Positions 62,986-64,000 of a DNA stretch of 64,000 nucleotides are shown here, piece after piece. Numbering within the stretch: the first letter of the stretch is position 1; each line of letters starts with the position of its first letter. Origin of the DNA: SIG78 sp045635745 (GTDB taxonomy: Bacteria > Verrucomicrobiota > Lentisphaeria > Victivallales > Victivallaceae); NCBI GenBank assembly GCA_045635745.1, contig JAZTWG010000002.1, positions 6,229-70,228 of the forward strand. The letters run 5' to 3'. Position numbers and translations under genes: made by a program. The notes beneath the pieces were generated by a model, which saw only the letters and a list, made by a program, of their open reading frames with translations, made no database searches and was not told the DNA's origin.

Positions 62986-63013
62986 ACTATAACAGAAAAG
63001 TTGAGATTTTCAA
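62986..63013 (-). promoter_or_regulatory. Promoter of the HD/SahH-like operon
   Basis: On the minus strand TTGAAA (63013-63008), a 16-base spacer and TATAGT (62991-62986), about 27 bases before the HD start. Confidence 0.65.
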
Positions 63014-63176
63014 GCCGCCAGAGTAAGAAAAACAAGATTGCATTCCTCCCACCCCTCTTGGCTCATTTCGCTGCCATAGACGGCGCGAGTTACTTGGCAG
63101 TTTAGAGCGGCGCTGACCGCGCTTGCTGCTGTTGGCAAATAATATTGAAAAAAATAAAGCAAGAAAGTAGGGATAT

Positions 63177-63212
63177 AAAAAAGGGCAGCTGCTCATAGAG
63201 CAACTACCCTTT
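63177..63212 (-). terminator. Distal groL terminator
   Basis: AAAGGG (63180-63185) pairs with CCCTTT (63207-63212), with an inner GCTC/GAGC stem, and the minus strand continues in six Ts (63182-63177). Confidence 0.75.
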
Positions 63213-63225
63213 GGACGCGTTTTCA

Positions 63226-63264
63226 AATCACCCGTTTGCGCGCCGGAGCGTGCTGCGGGTGATT
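63226..63264 (-). terminator. Proximal hairpin after groL
   Basis: AATCACCCG (63226-63234) and CGGGTGATT (63256-63264) form a perfect nine-bp stem with a GC-rich loop. Only a short TTTT-like tail follows, so it may be an RNA 3'-end stabiliser ahead of the distal terminator. Confidence 0.55.
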
Positions 63265-63286
63265 GATCATGCCGCACGATATGATA

Positions 63287-64000
<714 letters not shown>

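Larger units (their letters stand above)
62960..63286. other. Intergenic region between groL and the HD gene
   Basis: From right to left it holds the groL terminators (63177-63264), about 160 bp without any recognisable feature (63014-63176), and the promoter of the HD-domain gene. No SAM or SAH riboswitch fits: the leader from that promoter is only about 20 nt. Confidence 0.5.

Noticed and set aside
62960..63176. SAM or SAH riboswitch upstream of the HD/SahH-like operon
   Set aside because: The promoter lies about 27 bases from the start codon, leaving no room for an aptamer, and no conserved elements are seen upstream.

Overview
The window is about 64 kb of bacterial chromosome of roughly 50% G+C, densely coded, with no phage, integrase-flanked island, insertion sequence or CRISPR array. 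The best lineage clue is a 50-residue basic protein (31708-31860) that I recognise as the small basic protein shared by Chlamydiae, Verrucomicrobia, Planctomycetes and Lentisphaerae. A type III glutamine synthetase, a secreted pseudopilin-like protein, a Lol/LPS-type envelope and many lone metal hydrolases fit a PVC-superphylum anaerobe, most likely a Lentisphaerota (Victivallis-like) gut or sediment organism. That placement is inference.

Layout. 1-11.3 kb: a truncated XerC/D recombinase; pnp with a long leader; a leftward amidase-thiD pair; a secreted protein of unknown function; a leftward type III glutamine synthetase with a MATE exporter behind its terminator; a pseudopilin-like secreted protein. 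11.4-15 kb: an amidohydrolase, a gene-poor stretch with a decayed secreted ORF, a phosphoesterase and an RlmI-like methyltransferase. 15.2-19 kb: a short dcw cluster (mraZ-rsmH-ftsL-ftsI) behind a seven-unit, 10-bp-phased MraZ-box array. 19-25 kb: a leftward, overlapping operon lolC-lolD-glycerate kinase-rsmI-GT-C-like membrane protein. 25-32 kb: a U32 peptidase; a leftward operon IMPase-rimO-pgsA-tatD-tcdA, preceded by the PVC small basic protein.

32-44.7 kb: a 5'-nucleotidase-like protein, then a long rightward run leuB-like, LPS-type kinase, lplA, rnc, Fe-ADH, pfkB, purT, PD-(D/E)XK protein, a DegP-like lipoprotein and an overlapping pseudo-protease. 44.7-52.2 kb (leftward): rluB-type pseudouridine synthase, hom-ask, comEC with a degenerate C-terminal domain, a cytosolic ceramidase-like enzyme and an orphan Nif11 peptide. 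52.4-59.1 kb (rightward): S9-like hydrolase, phosphoesterase, GNAT, M28 peptidase, then rpmF-plsX-fabH and tRNA-Pro. 59.1-64 kb: a hairpin-repeat patch between two terminators; a leftward four-gene set (HD hydrolase, SahH-like protein, SAH/MTA deaminase, methyltransferase); and the 3' part of groL.

Most of the window is housekeeping: RNA processing and modification, lipid and wall synthesis, amino-acid and purine metabolism. The parts most worth following up are the SahH-like/deaminase/HD cluster (a candidate S-inosylhomocysteine route), the MraZ-box array, the CTTCAT hairpin patch, and three proteins that keep a fold but have lost catalytic residues (the DegP paralogue, the ComEC C-terminus, the PD-(D/E)XK protein).
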